From assembly GCF_004114975.1 (NCBI RefSeq), contig NZ_CP030051.1:7157501-7221500 (forward strand): a stretch of DNA of 64,000 bases. Direction: 5' to 3'. Below the pieces are notes generated by a model. It was not told the origin of the DNA. It saw only the letters and a program-made list of their open reading frames with translations, and made no database searches. The position numbers were made by a program, and so were the translations under genes. The first letter of the stretch is position 1, and the number at the start of each line of letters is the position of its first letter. The DNA comes from Bradyrhizobium guangdongense. Lineage in GTDB: Bacteria > Pseudomonadota > Alphaproteobacteria > Rhizobiales > Xanthobacteraceae. Shown piece after piece: positions 53,900-62,794 of this stretch.

Positions 53900-55588
53900 T
53901 TAAACCCGCGTCATATCGAATTTCGGCTTCTGGCCGCTGCCGTAGCGGCGCAGCGCGCCTTCTTCGCCGACCGCGTTGGGGCGCTGGAAGATCCAGTTCT
54001 GCCAGGCGGTCAGGCGCGCGAAGATTTTTGATTCCATGGTTTCAGGACCGACGAAACGCAGGCTCGCTTCCATGCCGGTGAGACTGTCGGGCGAAAAGCT
54101 GGCGCGTTCCTCCAGGAACACGCGGACCTCGTCGTCCCAGTCGATATCGTCGAGCGCGAAGGTGACGAGGCCGAGCTCTTCGGCCTCCTCCGCGTCCAGG
54201 CTCGTCCCGATCGTGGCTTCCGCACGCTCTACGTCCGATGGATCGGCCTGGAAGCGCGACTGCAGCCGCGTCAGGCCGTGGCTCATCGGGTAGGGGCCAA
54301 AGTTCATCGCCGACAATTCGATCGATGGCGGCGGCTGATTGTCGCCCTGACGCGTGCCGATCAGCATGTAGGAGCGGTCGGCGGCGAAAACGAGCTCGGC
54401 GAGCGTGCCGGCAAAGCACGAACCCGGCTCGACCAGCGTCACCAGCGTGCGCGAGGTGACATCGATGCGCTTGAGCACGCGCTTCCAGTAATGTCTGATC
54501 TCGTTGACCAGCCAATGCGCCTTGTTGGCTTCGAGGAAGGCGTCGGATGCGAGCACATGGGCGCGGTCACCATGGCTCTTGAACACCAGCATGGCGATCT
54601 CGAGCTCGTTGATGCGCAGGTGCAGGATGGCGTCGTCGAGCTCGCGCGCCACTTGCAGCGGCCAGAACGAGGCACCCTGCGCCATCATGCCGTCGATGTC
54701 GGAGGGCGGCGCGACCTCTGGCGCCTTGATCGAGATGGTCGCGATACGTGCGGCGCGATCGATGTCGACGGTGACGAAGCCATAGCGGATGCTGTTTTCG
54801 TCGATCACGCGCTTGAGCGGGGTCAGCGCGACGCCCTTGCCGCTGCCCTGGCGCTTCGAAGCGGCCGCGAACTCCTTGGCACGCTCGGCGATCTTCGCCT
54901 CGAGCTTCGAATTCGGCGCGATTTCGTCGACGAGGCGCCATTGCACGGCACGCTTGCCCTTGACGCCCTCCTCGATGGTGCAGAAGAAATCGGCGTGGTC
55001 GCGGCGCACCTTGCGCTTGTCGACGACGCGGGTGAGGCCGCCGGTGCCGGGCAGCACCGCGAGCAGCGGCACTTCGGGCAGCGCAACGGCGGACGCGCCG
55101 TCGTCGGCGAGGATGATGTGGTCGGTCGCAAGCGCCAGCTCATAGCCGCCGCCGGCGGCGGAGCCGTTCACCACGGTGATGAAGCGCTGGCCGGAATTCT
55201 CCGACGAGTCCTCCATGCCGTTGCGGGTCTCGTTGGTGAACTTGCAGAAGTTCACCTTGTGGGCGTGCGTGGAGCCCGCCAGCATGCGGATATTGGCACC
55301 GGCGCAGAACACGCGGTTCTTGGCCGAGCGCACCACCACGACCTTCACCTCGGGATACTCGAAGCGCAGCCGCTGAAGCGCATCGGCGAGTTCGATGTCG
55401 ACGCCGAGATCGTAGGAATTGAGCTTGAGCAGATAGCCTTCGAACAGGCCGCCATTCTCGTCGACGTCCATGGTCAGCGTCGCGACGCTACCTTCGACCG
55501 CCAGCTTCCAGTGCTTGTAGCGGGACGGTTCGGTCTGGAAATCGATGAATGTCGCGCCGCCTGCGAGACGACGATCTTCCCCGGCCAT
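53900..55588 (-). CDS. boxC: 2,3-epoxybenzoyl-CoA dihydrolase
   Basis: This 562-residue crotonase-superfamily enzyme opens the epoxide ring using two waters. The N-terminal crotonase core has VFCAGANIRMLAGSTHAHK and VNGSAAGGGYELALATDHII, forming the oxyanion hole. The second, longer crotonase-like half includes LVEPGSCFAGTLAELVFAAD. The length fits BoxC rather than a normal enoyl-CoA hydratase. A TGCA-type palindrome lies 40 bp before the start. Confidence 0.95.
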   Translation of the reverse strand: MAGEDRRLAGGATFIDFQTEPSRYKHWKLAVEGSVATLTMDVDENGGLFEGYLLKLNSYDLGVDIELADALQRLRFEYPEVKVVVVRSAKNRVFCAGANIRMLAGSTHAHKVNFCKFTNETRNGMEDSSENSGQRFITVVNGSAAGGGYELALATDHIILADDGASAVALPEVPLLAVLPGTGGLTRVVDKRKVRRDHADFFCTIEEGVKGKRAVQWRLVDEIAPNSKLEAKIAERAKEFAAASKRQGSGKGVALTPLKRVIDENSIRYGFVTVDIDRAARIATISIKAPEVAPPSDIDGMMAQGASFWPLQVARELDDAILHLRINELEIAMLVFKSHGDRAHVLASDAFLEANKAHWLVNEIRHYWKRVLKRIDVTSRTLVTLVEPGSCFAGTLAELVFAADRSYMLIGTRQGDNQPPPSIELSAMNFGPYPMSHGLTRLQSRFQADPSDVERAEATIGTSLDAEEAEELGLVTFALDDIDWDDEVRVFLEERASFSPDSLTGMEASLRFVGPETMESKIFARLTAWQNWIFQRPNAVGEEGALRRYGSGQKPKFDMTRV

Positions 55589-55627
55589 GGGCCACCCTTG
55601 AGCTTGATTATGCGGTCTGGAGCGTTA

Positions 55628-55645
55628 GATGCACAATAGTGCATC
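55628..55645. promoter_or_regulatory. Candidate BoxR operator upstream of boxC
   Basis: GATGCAC-AATA-GTGCATC is a perfect inverted repeat and contains TGCA-N6-TGCA, the kind of site I recall for BzdR/BoxR regulators. It lies 40 bp before boxC, within a 128-bp gap that probably holds the boxCB promoter. Confidence 0.7.
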
Positions 55646-55716
55646 TTGATGGGTAAGTCTAGTCCGAATCTGAGGACAACATGCACTTTGCTTCATCTGG
55701 CGCAACCCGATCGGCC

Positions 55717-56529
55717 TCATGCCGCCTGCAGGCCGGGATCGTCCCGCAAGGCCGCCTTCGCAAACTGCGCGATAGCTTCGAGCGTCGGCCCAGCCGCCTC
55801 GCGATGCGGCGAATGCGCTGCACCGGCGATGATCTTCAGATCGACCGGGCAGTAGCATTCCTCCTGCGCGATCTCGGCCTGGCGCAGCGTGCCGTACTGG
55901 TCGTCCACGCCTTGCAGAACCATCACGGGCACGCGGATGTAGGCGAGAAAGTCCGAGATATCCCAGTCGCGGAATTTCGGATCGAGCCAGGCGCCGTTCC
56001 AGCCATAGAACGCGTTATCGACATCCTTGTGCCAGCGCGCCAGTTTTGTCCTGAGGTCCGTGGTCTCATAGGTCGTCTTGATTGCGGCGATGGATTTCAC
56101 CGAGATATCTTCGACGATGAAATGCGGCGCGATCAGCGCGATGCCCTGCAGGCGATGATCCTGATGTGAGCCGGCATAGATCGCTGCGATCGAGGCGCCG
56201 TCGGAATGGCCGAGCAGCAGGCCGCGCTTGAAGGGAACCGCGTCGAGCACCTTTGGCAGCACCTCCAGCGCCTCACGCTGCATATAGTCGAGCGGACGCG
56301 GCAGCGCGACAGCGCTCGACCGGCCGTAGCCGGCGCGCGAATAGGCGAAGATGCCGGCGCCGGTGGCCTGTTGAAGCTTCTCGGGGAAGTCGCCCCACAA
56401 GCCGACTGAGCCGAGGCCTTCGTGCAGCATGACGATGGTCGGCGCGTCGGCGACCTGCGGCGCGAGCCACTTGTATTCGAGATCAGCGCCATCGATGCTG
56501 AGAAAGCCTGTGGGGAGGAGATGGATCAT
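55717..56529 (-). CDS. Alpha/beta hydrolase in the box cluster
   Basis: This 270-residue alpha/beta hydrolase has the oxyanion segment IVMLHEGLGSVGLWGDFP, nucleophile motif LLLGHSDGASIA (Ser), acid VLQGVDDQYG (Asp) and GAAHSPHRE (His). Between benzoate-CoA ligase and boxC, it may act as a CoA-ester or lactone hydrolase for the pathway. This is context only. It lies 38 bp after the ligase stop on the same strand. Confidence 0.88.
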   Translation of the reverse strand: MIHLLPTGFLSIDGADLEYKWLAPQVADAPTIVMLHEGLGSVGLWGDFPEKLQQATGAGIFAYSRAGYGRSSAVALPRPLDYMQREALEVLPKVLDAVPFKRGLLLGHSDGASIAAIYAGSHQDHRLQGIALIAPHFIVEDISVKSIAAIKTTYETTDLRTKLARWHKDVDNAFYGWNGAWLDPKFRDWDISDFLAYIRVPVMVLQGVDDQYGTLRQAEIAQEECYCPVDLKIIAGAAHSPHREAAGPTLEAIAQFAKAALRDDPGLQAA

Positions 56530-56567
56530 GCTGTCACTCTGCTTCAGTCGCGCCGTGAGATATGCGA

Positions 56568-58109
56568 TTAGTTCGCAACCTCGCGCAATTTGAACCGCTG
56601 GATTTTTCCCGTCGCCGTCTTCGGCAGCGAGTCCACCACGTCGATCCAGCGCGGATATTTCCATGGGCCGATCTTCTGCTTGACGTGCTCCTTCAGCATC
56701 TCCTGCAGGTCCGTCGGCTTGGCGCCTGGGCGCAGCACAACAAAGGCCTTCGGCTTCAACAGCCCTTCCGGATCGGCTTCAGGCACGACAGCGGCTTCCA
56801 GCACGGCCGGATGCGTGATCAGCGCGCTCTCGACCTCGAAGGGCGAGACCCAGATGCCTGACACCTTGAACATGTCATCGGCGCGGCCGCAGAACGTGTA
56901 GCGGCCATCGGCGTCGCGAACATATTTGTCGCCGGTGCGGGTCCACGGGCCCTCGAACGTGCGGCGGCTCTTGTGGCGCTGATTCCAGTAGCCCTCGCCT
57001 GCGGAGGGCGCATCGACCAGCAGTTCCCCGACCTCGCCGTCGGCCACGTCTTGCCCGGCTTCGTTGACGAGCCGCACCGCATAGCCCGGCACCGGCTTGC
57101 CCGATGAGCCGTATTTGATGTCGCCCGGCGCATTCGACAGGAAGATATGCAGGAGCTCGGTCGAGCCGACGCCGTCGAGAATGTCGACGCCGAAGCGCGC
57201 CTTCCAGCTGTTGCCGACCGATTCCGGCAGCGCTTCACCGGCGGAGGTGCAGATGCGCAGCGCCTTGCCGCCGCGCTCGGCCTTCATCGCCTCGTCGTTC
57301 AGCATCGCCGCGAACAATGTGGGCACGCCGTAGAAGATCGACGGGTTGTAGCGGTTCATCAGGTCGAACATGCGCGCCGGCGTCGGCCGCTCGCTGTTCA
57401 GGATCACGCTGGCGCCGACCGACATCGGGAAGGTCAGCGCATTGCCGAGGCCATAGGCGAAGAACAGTTTTGCCGCGGAGAGGCAGACGTCGCTCTCGCG
57501 GATGCCCAGCACCTGCTTGGCGTAGGTGTCGGCGGTCGCCTGCAAATTCGAATGGATGTGGCGCACGCCCTTGGGCATGCCGGTCGAGCCGGACGAATAG
57601 AGCCAGAATGCCGGCTCATCCGGATGCGTCGCGGCGGTGGTGAACTGCTCGCTCTCGCCGGCGAGCTCTTCCTTGAGCTGCTTGTGGCCGTTCTGCTTGG
57701 CGCCGGAGACCACGACATGTTCGAGATCGGGCATGCGGCCGACCACGTCCTTGATGACGGGATAGAGCGCCTCGGAGACGAACAGCACGCGGGCGCGGCA
57801 GTCGGCCAGAATGTAGGCGTATTGATCTGACGTCAGCAGCGTGTTGAGTGGCACCGGGACGATGCCGGCGCGGATCGCACCCAGGAACACGACCGGGAAG
57901 TCGACCGTATCCAGCATGATCATCGCCACGCGCTCCTCGCGGCGGACGCCGAGCCGGCGCAGCATGTTGGCGGCGCGCCGCGTCTGTTGCTGGAGCTCGC
58001 CATAGGTGAGCCGCGAGACGGTGTCATCGAAGGCGAGCTTGCCTCCCCTGCCTTCCTCGACATTGCGGTCGAGCAGCCAGGTCACCGCGTTGTAGGATCC
58101 CTCGCTCAC
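56568..58109 (-). CDS. Benzoate-CoA ligase
   Basis: This 513-residue acyl-adenylating enzyme has the P-loop LYSSGSTGMPKGVRH, the core GSTELLHIFLSN and the C-terminal catalytic lysine in LPKTATGKIQRF. Its specificity segments (KLFFAYGLGNALTFPMSVGA) are those of benzoate-CoA ligases. It starts the aerobic box pathway by forming benzoyl-CoA. It is first in the operon, divergent from boxR. Confidence 0.93.
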   Translation of the reverse strand: MSEGSYNAVTWLLDRNVEEGRGGKLAFDDTVSRLTYGELQQQTRRAANMLRRLGVRREERVAMIMLDTVDFPVVFLGAIRAGIVPVPLNTLLTSDQYAYILADCRARVLFVSEALYPVIKDVVGRMPDLEHVVVSGAKQNGHKQLKEELAGESEQFTTAATHPDEPAFWLYSSGSTGMPKGVRHIHSNLQATADTYAKQVLGIRESDVCLSAAKLFFAYGLGNALTFPMSVGASVILNSERPTPARMFDLMNRYNPSIFYGVPTLFAAMLNDEAMKAERGGKALRICTSAGEALPESVGNSWKARFGVDILDGVGSTELLHIFLSNAPGDIKYGSSGKPVPGYAVRLVNEAGQDVADGEVGELLVDAPSAGEGYWNQRHKSRRTFEGPWTRTGDKYVRDADGRYTFCGRADDMFKVSGIWVSPFEVESALITHPAVLEAAVVPEADPEGLLKPKAFVVLRPGAKPTDLQEMLKEHVKQKIGPWKYPRWIDVVDSLPKTATGKIQRFKLREVAN

Positions 58110-58129
58110 GGTCGTCTCCCCCGAATTTA

Positions 58130-58141
58130 GAATTATAATTC
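58130..58141. promoter_or_regulatory. AT-rich palindrome in the divergent box promoter
   Basis: GAATTATAATTC is a perfect 12-bp palindrome. It lies 20 bp before the benzoate-CoA ligase start and contains TATAAT, so it may be a -10 element for either direction, an operator, or both. Confidence 0.45.
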
Positions 58142-58230
58142 ATAGAAAGACACTGCGGCGGCTTGCTGTCAATGCCAGCAGGCACTATGTTTCATTAAAA
58201 CGCGCCGCAGGACACCTGCAAAGAAGGCTC

Positions 58231-59139
58231 ATGACCGACAGTCCCGACGCCGAATCCCAATTCCTCGAACAACTGGGCCAGCGCGTGCGCACCATGCGCG
58301 CGGTGCGCGGCATGTCGCGCAAAGTGCTCGCCAAGGTATCAGGGATTTCGGAGCGCTACATCGCTCAGCTGGAGAGCGGCAAGGGCAACGTCTCGATCGT
58401 GCTGTTGCGCCGCGTCTCCGGCGCGATGGGCGCGCATCTGGAAGATCTGCTCCCCTCGGCCGATCCGACGCCGGACTGGCAGATGTTTCGCGATCTCCTG
58501 CGCAAAGCGACGCCGGCACAGATCGCGCAAGCAAAGGACCTGCTCGCCGGCGGCAGCGCAACCGCAGCCCGGCGCGCGCCGTTCTGCGGCATCGCGCTGA
58601 TCGGCCTGCGCGGCGCCGGCAAATCCACGCTCGGCAAGATCCTGGCAAAGAAGATCGGCTGGAGCTTCGTCGAGCTCAACAAGGAAGTCGAGCAGCAGAA
58701 CGGGCTCTCCGTCGCCGAGATTATCGCGCTCTACGGCCAGGAAGGCTTTCGGCGCATGGAGCAGGCAGCGCTGCAACAGCTGCTTGCGCGCAACGAGCTG
58801 ATGGTGCTGGCGACCGGCGGCGGCATCGTCTCGGAGCCGCTGACCTTCGACCAGATCCTGACCTCGTTCTACACGATCTGGCTCAAAGCCGAGCCGGAGG
58901 AACATATGGCCCGCGTCCGCCGCCAGGGCGATCTGCGGCCGATGGCCGACGACCGCTCCGCCATGGCCGAGCTCCGCAACATCCTGCTCAGCCGCGAACC
59001 ACTCTATGCGCGCGCGACGGCGGTGGTGGATACCGCCGGGCTCAGCGTCGACGCGGCGGCGGCACGGCTGATCGATGCGGTGCGCCCGGTGCTGCAGAAC
59101 GAAGCCCGCAGCTTCGGGCTGCGTAGCGTGGCGCTGTAG
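58231..59139 (+). CDS. boxR: BoxR-type regulator with shikimate-kinase-like domain
   Basis: This 302-residue protein has an XRE helix-turn-helix (about 14-70, LAKVSGISERYIAQLESGKG) fused to a shikimate-kinase-like domain (about 112-290) with IGLRGAGKSTLGKILA (P-loop) and LATGGGIVSE. BoxR/BzdR proteins use that domain to bind benzoyl-CoA, which releases repression of the box genes. It is divergent from the ligase gene; its stop is 2 bp before the truncated haemoglobin gene. Confidence 0.95.
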   Translation: MTDSPDAESQFLEQLGQRVRTMRAVRGMSRKVLAKVSGISERYIAQLESGKGNVSIVLLRRVSGAMGAHLEDLLPSADPTPDWQMFRDLLRKATPAQIAQAKDLLAGGSATAARRAPFCGIALIGLRGAGKSTLGKILAKKIGWSFVELNKEVEQQNGLSVAEIIALYGQEGFRRMEQAALQQLLARNELMVLATGGGIVSEPLTFDQILTSFYTIWLKAEPEEHMARVRRQGDLRPMADDRSAMAELRNILLSREPLYARATAVVDTAGLSVDAAAARLIDAVRPVLQNEARSFGLRSVAL

Positions 59140-59141
59140 AG

Positions 59142-59537
59142 ATGACGGATAGCGACGTCACCACGTCCATGTTCGAGCGGATCGGCGGCAGTGCCACGAT
59201 CGAACGTCTGGTCGACCGCTTCTACGACCGCATGGATACGCTGCCGGAGGCGAAGGTGATCCGCGCCATGCATGCGGATGACCTCGGCCTCATCAGGGAC
59301 GTGCTGAAACGCTATCTCACCGAATGGACCGGCGGCCCGCGCCTCTACACCCCCGAAAAGGGCCATCCGCGGCTGCGTCAGCGCCATTTCGGTTTTGCCA
59401 TCGGCGATGCCGAGCGCGATGCCTGGATGCTCTGCATGCGAGGTGCGATGGAAGAGACGGTGACGGACGCCGCCGCACGGCAGGACCTCGATCGCGCGAT
59501 ATCGGGCCTCGCCGCCTGGATGCGCAACCGGCCTTGA
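59142..59537 (+). CDS. Group II truncated haemoglobin
   Basis: This 131-residue 2-on-2 globin has ERIGGSATIERLVDRFYDRM, EWTGGPRLYTPEKGHPRLRQ then RHFGFAIGDAERDAW. The GGP, KGHPRLR and RH pattern carries the proximal His and the group II tryptophan. It binds oxygen or nitric oxide through haem. It begins 2 bp after boxR, so it is cotranscribed. It may serve oxygen supply or protection for the oxygen-dependent BoxB step. Confidence 0.93.
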   Translation: MTDSDVTTSMFERIGGSATIERLVDRFYDRMDTLPEAKVIRAMHADDLGLIRDVLKRYLTEWTGGPRLYTPEKGHPRLRQRHFGFAIGDAERDAWMLCMRGAMEETVTDAAARQDLDRAISGLAAWMRNRP

Positions 59538-59629
59538 TACGGCGGCAGCGCGTCAACGCAAATTCTGGCGCGACGCGGCATGCATCGGATGAATTGAATT
59601 CCGAGCAAATCGCCTGCTAAGCTCCCGGC

Positions 59630-60310
59630 ATGACCGACATCCTTCCCGACACCATCCGCCGCCTCTACACCGATCCCGGCGAGTACATCGACAGCGACCA
59701 TCCCAGCGTGCAGCAATTCGCGAGGGATGCCGTGCGCGCGGAGGCGAGTGCGCGCGAGAAGGCAAGCCTGCTCTACAAGGCTGTGCGCGACGGCATCCGC
59801 TATAACCCCTACGTCAACATGCGCGCCGCGGAGACCTTTCGCGCCTCGAGCGTGCTCGTTGCGGGCCAGGGCTATTGCGTCGGCAAGGCCGCGCTCTATG
59901 CCGCCGCCTGCCGCGTCCACGGCATTCCCGCACGGGTCGGCTTTGCCGACGTAAAAAACCATCTCACCACCGAGAAGCTGCGCGCGAGCATGGGGACGGA
60001 CATCTTTACCTGGCACGGCTTTACGGAAGTGCATGTCGACGGCGCCTGGCGCAAGGCGACGCCGACCTTCAATGACACGTTATGCGCCAAGGTCGGCGTG
60101 GCGCCGCTCGATTTCGACGGTCACACCGACGCGCTGCTGCATCCCTTCGACGGCGAAGGGCGGGCCTACATGCAATACGTCAACGACCGCGGCAGCTACC
60201 ATGACGTCCCGGCGAAGTTCCTGATGCGTGAGATGGCGCGTGACTATGCCAACATGCAAGGCGAGGACCTGTCCGGCCGCGACATGGAGCGCGAGGCGGA
60301 AGCGCGATAG
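59630..60310 (+). CDS. Transglutaminase-like cysteine protease
   Basis: This 226-residue transglutaminase-fold protein has VAGQGYCVGKAALYAAACR (catalytic Cys), TWHGFTEVHVDGAWRKATPT with the catalytic His and the Asp/Asn region. There is no signal peptide, so it is cytoplasmic. Proteins of this type cleave or cross-link amides; the target is unknown. The link to the box genes is positional only (92 bp after the globin). Confidence 0.85.
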   Translation: MTDILPDTIRRLYTDPGEYIDSDHPSVQQFARDAVRAEASAREKASLLYKAVRDGIRYNPYVNMRAAETFRASSVLVAGQGYCVGKAALYAAACRVHGIPARVGFADVKNHLTTEKLRASMGTDIFTWHGFTEVHVDGAWRKATPTFNDTLCAKVGVAPLDFDGHTDALLHPFDGEGRAYMQYVNDRGSYHDVPAKFLMREMARDYANMQGEDLSGRDMEREAEAR

Positions 60311-60351
60311 GGCACGGAGCCGTAGCCTGGATGAGCGAAGCGATCTCCGGG

Positions 60352-61152
60352 CTATAGCAGCTGCGATCGCACCGCCTCCGCGCTGTCCCGCAACAGCGGC
60401 AGGAAGCGGTCGATCAGTTCTTGCCTCGGCACGCGATCGACATGAGCGCCCATGTTGATGGCGGCGACGATCACGTCGTCGTAGCGGCGCACGGGCACGG
60501 AGATCGAGCGGAAATGCGGCTCGGCCTCGCGATCGACCAGGGAATAGCCTTGAGCCCGATCCTGTGCGATGCGCGCGAGCAGTGTGTGGGGATCGGTGAC
60601 CGTCTGCGTCGTCAGCGCCTCGCGCCTCATCGTCTTCAGGCGGGCGCGCAAATCGGCATCGTCGAGCTGGCCGAGCATGGCGCGGCCGACCGACGTGCAG
60701 AATGCCGGCAGCCGGTAGCCGATCTCCAATCCGCCTGAGAACATCCGCGCCGGGCTGCTGCGGGCAACGAACACGACGTCGTCGCCGTCGAGCACCGCGA
60801 GTGAGGAGATTTCGTTCGCGGCCGTTGCGACGCGATCGAGTACCGGTTGCAGCACGGTGACCAGCTGGTTGGAGCGCAGATAGGACGTTGCCAGCGTCAG
60901 CACATGCGGCGTCAGCGAGAACAGTTTTCCATCGCCACTGACAAAGCCGCCGCGCTGGAGCGTGAACAGCATGCGCCGCGCCGTCGCACGCGGCAGATCG
61001 GCAGCGCGGGCCAGATCGCTGAGCGTCATCGGGCCTGCATTGGTGCCGAAGCACTGCAGCAGGCGCAGGCCGCGATCGAGAGCTTCGACGAAATCCGTCG
61101 CGCGCTCGCCAGTCTCGCTCCGCTTCAGCTTGGGCATGAGGGCCGGGATCAT
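60352..61152 (-). CDS. IclR-family regulator (Pca/Pob-like)
   Basis: This 266-residue regulator has an N-terminal winged helix (FVEALDRGLRLLQCFGTNAG, then LARAADLPRATARRMLFTLQ) and an IclR effector domain (VFVARSSPARMFSGGLEIGY, LPAFCTSVGRAMLGQLDD). The PcaR/PobR-type regulators control aromatic catabolism. It is divergent from a Rieske oxygenase with a shared 98-bp promoter region containing an inverted repeat. Confidence 0.92.
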   Translation of the reverse strand: MIPALMPKLKRSETGERATDFVEALDRGLRLLQCFGTNAGPMTLSDLARAADLPRATARRMLFTLQRGGFVSGDGKLFSLTPHVLTLATSYLRSNQLVTVLQPVLDRVATAANEISSLAVLDGDDVVFVARSSPARMFSGGLEIGYRLPAFCTSVGRAMLGQLDDADLRARLKTMRREALTTQTVTDPHTLLARIAQDRAQGYSLVDREAEPHFRSISVPVRRYDDVIVAAINMGAHVDRVPRQELIDRFLPLLRDSAEAVRSQLL

Positions 61153-61194
61153 CCTGCAAAATAGTGCTTGCTGCCGATCCAAGGCATGTCATAA

Positions 61195-61219
61195 TTCGCC
61201 CATTCGTTCAATAGGCGAA
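61195..61219. promoter_or_regulatory. Inverted repeat in the IclR/Rieske promoter
   Basis: TTCGCC (61195-61200) and GGCGAA (61214-61219) flank 13 bp; a shorter GTTC-N7-GAAC overlaps. It lies between the divergent genes and is a candidate IclR operator. Confidence 0.55.
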
Positions 61220-61250
61220 CAGACGCGAACCCACAGAGGATGCACTCGCC

Positions 61251-62609
61251 ATGATGAGCCAGGAACAGAACGACCTGATCACCCGCACCGGCCCGAAAGA
61301 TCCGTGTGGCAGGCTGATGCGGAGCTACTGGCAGCCGGCGGCCCTCGTCGATGAACTTGAGGGGGCGCGGCCGATCCGTCCGGTCAAATTGCTCGGCGAA
61401 AACCTGGTGCTGTTTCGCGACGAGTCCGGGCGCTACGGCCTGATGGATCGTCACTGCGCCCATCGCGGCGCCGATCTCGCCTTCGGACGGCTCGAGCATG
61501 GTGGCCTGCGCTGCGCCTTCCATGGCTGGCTGTTCGACGCATCAGGCCAGTGCATCGAGACGCCGGCAGAGCCGAAGGATTCGAAGCTCTGCCAGAACAT
61601 CCGCCAGCGCTCTTATCCCGTGGTGGAGAAGAGCGGCATCCTCTGGGCCTATCTCGGCGAAGGCGCGCCGCCGGCATTTCCGGAGATCGACTGCTTCGTC
61701 GCGCCAGGCTCCCACACATTCGCCTTCAAGGGCCACATGGCCTGCAACTGGCTGCAGGCGCTGGAGGTCGGCATCGATCCCGCGCATGCCTCCTACCTGC
61801 ATCGTTTCTTCGAGGACGAAGACACCTCGACCGCCTACGGCAAGCAGTTCCGCGGCGCCTCTGCCGGCAGCGACCTGCCGATGACGAAAATCCTGCGCGA
61901 ATACGATCGGCCGATCATCAATGTCGAGCACACCGAATACGGCTTGCGGCTGATCGCGCTGCGCGAGATCGACGAGGAGCGCACGCATGTGCGCGTCACC
62001 AACCAGCTCTTCCCGCACGGCTTCGTCATCCCCATGAGCACGGAGATGACGATCACGCAATGGCACGTGCCTGTCGACGACGAGAACTGCTACTGGTACG
62101 CGATCTTCACCAGCTACACGAACCCGGTCGACAAGCAGAAGATGCGCGACCAGCGGCTCGAGCTCTATCAGCTGCCGGATTACATCTCCCGCAAGAACCG
62201 CAACAACGATTACGGATTCGATCCGCACGAGCAGCAAACCGCGACCTATACCGGCATGGGCAACGATATCAACGTCCACGACCAATGGGCGGTGGAATCG
62301 ATGGGTGCGATCCAGGACCGCACCAAGGAGCATCTCGGTTCGAGCGACAAGGCGATCGTGCAATATCGCCGCCTGTTGCGGCAGGAGATCGAGAAGGTCG
62401 GTGGCGGCGAGAAGCCGATGCTGTTCCTGGACGAAGCCAATGCGCGCAGCATCCAGGGCCCGGCGACGATGGACGGCATTGGGCCGACGCGCGGCTGGGA
62501 AACATATTGGATGGAAGTCGACGTCAAGCGCCGCCGCGGCGCGCCATGGACCGCGCCGGTGCCGAAGGAGATCGAGGACAAGGTGCACCGGCTGACGGCG
62601 GCGGAGTGA
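61251..62609 (+). CDS. Rieske non-haem iron oxygenase, large subunit
   Basis: This 452-residue oxygenase has a Rieske [2Fe-2S] domain, RHCAHRGADL and LRCAFHGWLF (CXH...CX2H), and a catalytic domain with DPAHASYLHRFF giving the non-haem iron ligands. It resembles phthalate dioxygenase/vanillate demethylase-type enzymes. AGAGGA before the ATG supports the start (61251 or 61254). It is divergent from an IclR regulator and followed by a glutamine-synthetase-like gene, which suggests oxidation of an amine or amide-linked aromatic. No reductase gene is seen. Confidence 0.92.
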   Translation: MMSQEQNDLITRTGPKDPCGRLMRSYWQPAALVDELEGARPIRPVKLLGENLVLFRDESGRYGLMDRHCAHRGADLAFGRLEHGGLRCAFHGWLFDASGQCIETPAEPKDSKLCQNIRQRSYPVVEKSGILWAYLGEGAPPAFPEIDCFVAPGSHTFAFKGHMACNWLQALEVGIDPAHASYLHRFFEDEDTSTAYGKQFRGASAGSDLPMTKILREYDRPIINVEHTEYGLRLIALREIDEERTHVRVTNQLFPHGFVIPMSTEMTITQWHVPVDDENCYWYAIFTSYTNPVDKQKMRDQRLELYQLPDYISRKNRNNDYGFDPHEQQTATYTGMGNDINVHDQWAVESMGAIQDRTKEHLGSSDKAIVQYRRLLRQEIEKVGGGEKPMLFLDEANARSIQGPATMDGIGPTRGWETYWMEVDVKRRRGAPWTAPVPKEIEDKVHRLTAAE

Positions 62610-62618
62610 GCTCTATTC

Positions 62619-62745
62619 TCGTCATCGCGAGCGCAGCGAAGCAATCCGGAAATGTGCCCGCGGAAAGATACTGGATTGCTTCGTCGCACCAGCGCAAGAT
62701 TGCTTCGCAATTTTGTCGCGGGCTCCTCGCAGTGACGGAGCCTGT
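62619..62745. repeat. Intergenic palindrome between Rieske and GS-like genes
   Basis: GTCATCGCGAGCGCAGCGAA and GCAATCCGG with GGATTGCTTCGTCGC mirror GATTGCTTCGCAATTTTGTC and GGCTCCTCGCAGTGACGG. It is a further family (D) of GC-rich dispersed repeats. Confidence 0.7.
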
Positions 62746-62794
62746 GGCGGACATCGTGCGACCATCGCACAGCGTGAACTGAGGAGCAACCAAA

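Noticed and set aside
53900..55588. Ordinary enoyl-CoA hydratase
   Set aside because: The protein is about twice the normal length and sits beside boxB.
58231..59139. Housekeeping shikimate kinase (aroK)
   Set aside because: The kinase-like domain follows an XRE helix-turn-helix and lies divergent from benzoate-CoA ligase, as in BoxR/BzdR regulators.
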